Source of the DNA: Bordetella parapertussis
Lineage (GTDB): Bacteria > Pseudomonadota > Gammaproteobacteria > Burkholderiales > SG8-41
Direction: 5' to 3'
Assembly (NCBI GenBank): GCA_945885345.1
Contig: CAMCYP010000002.1
Coordinates: forward strand, 62,001 to 126,000
Length of the DNA stretch: 64,000 bases
Both the position numbers and the translations under genes were made by a program. Shown one piece after another: positions 62,908-64,000 of this stretch (its first letter is position 1; each line of letters opens with the position of its first letter). A model generated the notes under the pieces. That model saw only the letters and a program-made list of their open reading frames with translations, did not search any database and was not told the origin of the DNA.

Positions 62908-62933
62908 TTTAGGGAATGACGACGGGCGTCCTG

Positions 62934-63866
62934 ATGACACTCAAACAACTGCAGTACATCCTCGAAGTCTTCCGCCAGGGCAACCATATCTCCGCGGCGG
63001 CCGACGCGCTGCATACCTCGCAGCCGGGCATCAGCAAACAGATTCAATTGCTCGAAGCGGAACTCGGCTTCGACATCTTCGTACGCAAGCGCAACCGCAT
63101 CAATGGGCTGACCGAACCGGGACAGCAGGCGATCACGGCGATCAAGCGCGTGCTCAACGAAATCGAGAACCTGAAAAACCTCGGCAAGGATTTCAGCGAG
63201 GAGTCCACGGGACAGCTGACCATCGGCACCACACACACCATGGCGCGTTACGTGCTGCCGAAGATCATCGAGAAGTTCATCAAAAAATATCCTGCCATTC
63301 GGCTTGGACTGCGCCAGGGCAATCCGGAACAGATCTGCGAACTGCTGGAGGCGGGCGACGTCGATATCAGCATCGGACCGGATACGGTGCGCGAATTTCC
63401 GGCGCTGGCGGCGATCCCCTGTTTTCCGCTGGCGCGCAGCGTGGTCGCGCCGGTCGGGCATCCGATCCTGAGGGCCAAAACCCTGACGCTGAAGGAAATC
63501 GCCAAACACCCGGTCATCACTTACGACCCGGCATACAGCGGGCGCTGGAAAGTGATGAACGCATTCCGCAGGGCGGGCATCGAGCCCAACATCGTGTTTG
63601 GCGCAGTCGACGCCGATGTCAGCAAGACTTATGTCGAGCTGGGGCTGGGCATTGCGATCCTGACCACGATCACTTACAACAAGGCGCAGGACCGCGGTTT
63701 GCGCGCGCGTGACGCGAGCCACCTGTTCGAACCGACGACGACTTATGCCCGGTTGCGCGCGAACTCGCATGCGCGCAAGTTTGTCATCGATTTCATCCGC
63801 ATGCTCGCGCCGCAGCTCGACGAAAACGCCATCCAGTCAGCGCTGGCCGGCGGCAAGCCGCGCTGA
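62934..63866 (+). CDS. LysR-family regulator of the CysB type (second copy)
   Basis: The start at 62934 (MTLKQLQYILEVFRQGNHIS) aligns with the paralog at 19401-20375; a 62916 ATG would add six residues. 310 residues: HTH SAAADALHTSQPGISKQIQL, then TIGTTHTMARYVLPKIIEKF, FGAVDADVSKTYVELGLGIA. The two proteins are closely similar through the effector domain (TTHT-xAR-YVLP, DADV-KTYVE-GLGI). CysB-like proteins respond to sulfur compounds, but the effector is unknown here. Confidence 0.9.
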   Translation: MTLKQLQYILEVFRQGNHISAAADALHTSQPGISKQIQLLEAELGFDIFVRKRNRINGLTEPGQQAITAIKRVLNEIENLKNLGKDFSEESTGQLTIGTTHTMARYVLPKIIEKFIKKYPAIRLGLRQGNPEQICELLEAGDVDISIGPDTVREFPALAAIPCFPLARSVVAPVGHPILRAKTLTLKEIAKHPVITYDPAYSGRWKVMNAFRRAGIEPNIVFGAVDADVSKTYVELGLGIAILTTITYNKAQDRGLRARDASHLFEPTTTYARLRANSHARKFVIDFIRMLAPQLDENAIQSALAGGKPR

Positions 63867-63882
63867 ACCTCTTTTCTTTGCC

Positions 63883-64000
63883 TCAGCCCTTGCCGATGTT
63901 CTCGTGCAGCAGGGTGTTGGCCTTCAGCAGCTTTTCGTCGATGGTGATGCCGAGGCCGGGGCCGGTAGGCACGTTGACATGGCCATCAACGATTTTGAAA
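63883..64000 (-). CDS. Enolase-superfamily protein, C-terminal end (gene continues beyond window)
   Basis: The last 38 codons read FKIVDGHVNVPTGPGLGITI, then DEKLLKANTLLHENIGKG and stop. The VPTGPGLGI segment is the usual end of mandelate racemase/muconate lactonizing enzymes. It converges on the CysB-like gene. Confidence 0.7.
   Translation of the reverse strand, partial: FKIVDGHVNVPTGPGLGITIDEKLLKANTLLHENIGKG

Overview
The window is GC-rich proteobacterial DNA packed with catabolic genes. Nine intact Bug-type (TctC-like) tripartite tricarboxylate transporter receptors and the remnant of a tenth are present without any TctA/TctB membrane subunit. That orphan expansion is typical of Betaproteobacteria, especially Burkholderiales such as Bordetella, Cupriavidus and Variovorax relatives; the assignment is an inference from content. 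I saw no rRNA, tRNA, CRISPR array or intact insertion sequence.

Layout. 1-9.2 kb: the end of a SulP transporter, a VOC protein, an aldehyde dehydrogenase, and a GntR-controlled group (two TauD-type dioxygenases, an enolase-superfamily enzyme, a Bug receptor, an RraA-family lyase). An identical 11-bp palindrome lies in both divergent promoters of this group. 9.4-22.1 kb: a long minus-strand cluster with three UGSC-family selenoprotein genes. Each has an in-frame UGA inside a U-G-[S/T]-C motif, followed by a perfect hairpin with a G at the start of its loop, spaced as in bacterial SECIS elements. Two are fused to a second conserved domain; the third is split into two adjacent genes. A CinA-like gene, a secreted propeller-like protein, two Bug receptors, two MmgE/PrpD proteins and a CysB-like regulator share the cluster. 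22.4-31.5 kb: a GMC oxidoreductase, Bug receptors, a thiolase with an OB-fold partner, an acyl-CoA synthetase and a fused CoA-transferase, together a CoA-dependent route. 31.6-37.1 kb: a 2-hydroxyacid dehydrogenase, MmgE/PrpD, Bug, an alpha/beta hydrolase and an FAH-family hydrolase. 37.2-39.1 kb: an AT-rich two-gene island (DUF262 plus a nucleotidyltransferase-like protein), possibly a defence module, followed by an orphan antitoxin. 39.8-44.2 kb: DUF805, a diguanylate cyclase, a YedY/YedZ-like pair and a methyltransferase. 44.2-53.0 kb: a self-contained island (IclR regulator, dehydrogenases, SMP-30 hydrolase, sulfatase, Bug, hydrolase) flanked by a 304-bp direct repeat of the methyltransferase 3' end. 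53.4-64 kb: a second diguanylate cyclase, Bug, a LysR regulator divergent from a diverged aconitase, an oxaloacetate-decarboxylase-like enzyme, Bug, RraA, a second CysB-like regulator, and the end of another enolase-superfamily gene.

How it works together: the repeated module is a periplasmic carboxylate receptor, a local regulator and a few enzymes acting on organic acids or CoA esters. The most unusual content is the triple selenoprotein cluster. Conventional gene calling would break all three genes at UGA. Their biochemical role is not evident from sequence, though the Sec region recalls the selenoprotein subunits of glycine/sarcosine/betaine reductases. The selenocysteine machinery (SelA, SelB, SelD, tRNA-Sec) is not in this window and must lie elsewhere if the UGA codons are read.
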